From Actinomycetota bacterium (GTDB lineage Bacteria > Actinomycetota > Actinomycetes > Nanopelagicales > Nanopelagicaceae), in NCBI GenBank assembly GCA_009924725.1, contig RFRA01000078.1, positions 1-5,380 on the forward strand: a DNA stretch of 5,380 nucleotides. The letters run 5' to 3'. Of the stretch, positions 4,511 to 5,380 are shown piece by piece. How positions within the stretch are numbered: position 1 is the stretch's first letter; each line of letters opens with the position of its first letter. A program made the translations under genes and the position numbers. A model generated the notes under the pieces. It worked only from the letters and a program-made list of their open reading frames with translations. It was not told the DNA's origin and searched no databases.

Positions 4511-5380
4511 CTAACTGGTCAGTAACCCTGCTTGCGCTAAGAAAGGTGAAGGTTTTCCGCGATAGCTAATACGTAATTCGCGCTTTGCTCGAGTCATTCC
4601 CACATAGAACAAGCGGCGTTCTTCTTCAATCATGCGGGCATCAAGGGTAAAACCATTGGTTTCCAGTGGCAATAGGCCCACATTGGCGCCCATCAAGAAA
4701 ACCCGCTCCCATTCAAGGCCTTTAGCTGCATGCAGGGTAGCCAACGTAATAACCGGCATGGTCGGTGGATTGTTCTGCTGCACGCGATCTTCAACTTCGC
4801 GTAAATAACTACGCAAAGTTTTCGGCGTGAAGTTTGTATCTTCATCTAGTTCGCGCGCTAAATGTAATAACCCAGCAATGCCATCGATACTTTGGCCAGT
4901 TAGAAATGGTTGTGCCAATGTGCGCAGTTCGTCTAACCAATTAATTCCTTCGGTTGGAATAACTGAAGCGGTACGTACACCTTTTAAGAATTCTTTTACA
5001 TCGGGGCGATCAAAGAAACGTTCAGTACTGCGCACTTGATATGGCAACTTCGCGCTATTCATCGCGCGTTCTATTGAGTTCAATTGTGAGTTAGTTCGCG
5101 CAAGCACAGCAATCTCTTGCGCCGGCACACCACTACTTAACAAAGCCGTCATATCAGCAACAATTCCGGCAATTTCAGCTGACTCATCGTCATAAGCAAG
5201 TACTTCTGGTTTATCACCATGATCGTTCTGCGCATTCAACTCTTGCCCCATAGTTGCACTACGCAAAAGTGAATTCGCGGCAAATGTAATTTCCGGTGTT
5301 GAGCGGTATCCAGATGTTAAGCGAATAACTTCAGCATCTGGAAAACGCGATGTAAACGTGGTTAAGAAAGAAGAAGTTGC
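4511..5380 (-). CDS. UvrD/PcrA-type superfamily 1 DNA helicase, C-terminal part (UvrD2-like)
   Basis: The last 289 residues of an SF1A 3'-5' DNA helicase; the frame is open to the right edge, so the N-terminal Walker A half lies outside. Counting from the edge, motif IV is SGYRS (23-27), with Gly where NYRS is usual. 'FFDRPDVKEFLKGVR' (122-136) is the family's 2B-entry segment. Motif V is 'TLATLHAAKGLEWERVFL' (212-229), and motif VI is 'EERRLFYVGMTRAKREL' (253-269). Its place next to whiB7 suggests the UvrD2 lineage, but it stops at 'RGKPSPFLAQAGLLTS' with no C-terminal HRDC domain, which M. tuberculosis UvrD2 carries. The stop lies only about ten bases before the AT-rich whiB7 promoter block on the same strand, with no terminator between, so helicase transcripts would run into the whiB7 attenuator. 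Confidence 0.9.
   Translation of the reverse strand, partial: ATSSFLTTFTSRFPDAEVIRLTSGYRSTPEITFAANSLLRSATMGQELNAQNDHGDKPEVLAYDDESAEIAGIVADMTALLSSGVPAQEIAVLARTNSQLNSIERAMNSAKLPYQVRSTERFFDRPDVKEFLKGVRTASVIPTEGINWLDELRTLAQPFLTGQSIDGIAGLLHLARELDEDTNFTPKTLRSYLREVEDRVQQNNPPTMPVITLATLHAAKGLEWERVFLMGANVGLLPLETNGFTLDARMIEEERRLFYVGMTRAKRELRISYRGKPSPFLAQAGLLTS

Noticed and set aside
4827..5039. + strand open frame of 70 codons inside the helicase gene
   Set aside because: It is opposite conserved helicase sequence and is Ser/Arg-rich without a family.
1..5380. CRISPR arrays, tRNA or rRNA genes, insertion sequences, attachment sites
   Set aside because: No regularly spaced repeats, cloverleaf-compatible sequence, transposase or terminal repeats were seen; the region reads as conserved core chromosome.

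Overview
This is a conserved chromosomal neighbourhood of an actinobacterium with fairly low GC (mid-40s to about 50% by eye). The Actinobacteria call rests on a WhiB-family Fe-S regulator, a DUF5679 zinc-ribbon protein, and a gene order that, from memory, matches the uvrD2 / whiB7 / ABC1-kinase / E1-like block of Mycobacterium tuberculosis (Rv3198c, Rv3197A, Rv3197, Rv3196) and equivalent loci in Streptomyces. The low GC and the several starts without a Shine-Dalgarno suggest a streamlined aquatic lineage such as freshwater acI/Nanopelagicales, but that is an inference.

Left part (1-1182), + strand. Bases 1-142 hold either the tail of an upstream gene or untranslated sequence; nested and competing inverted repeats fold here. 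A good sigma70-type promoter (131-158) precedes a small YgjP/DUF45-like zinc metallopeptidase (186-806). A gap with several small hairpins follows, then a 53-residue DUF5679 zinc-ribbon protein (954-1115) and a strong Rho-independent terminator (1141-1182).

Middle part (1323-3811), + strand. A divergent E1/ThiF-like protein of the cyclodehydratase-associated type (1323-2438) is followed after 41 bases by a complete ABC1/UbiB-type atypical kinase (2480-3811). They probably form one transcription unit.

Right part (3829-5380), - strand, convergent with the kinase gene. The C-terminal 289 residues of a UvrD/PcrA-type helicase enter from the right edge and stop at 4511. Next comes a roughly 300-base leader and then a WhiB7-type regulator (3829-4158) with four cysteines, a GVWGGE turn and a C-terminal AT-hook.

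The leader is the most interesting part of the window. Read on the - strand it contains, in order: an AT-rich block abutting a -35/-10 promoter, a 58-codon upstream ORF (4452-4276) that starts almost at the predicted transcription start, and a 14-bp intrinsic terminator with a T-tract (4258-4219). A segment near the end of the uORF (4308-4298) can pair with the 5' arm of that terminator. This is the layout expected of a translation-sensing attenuator that switches on whiB7 when ribosomes are inhibited, plus WhiB7 autoregulation through AT-hook binding beside the -35 element. The elements are read from the sequence; the mechanism is inferred by analogy with characterised WhiB7/WblC systems.
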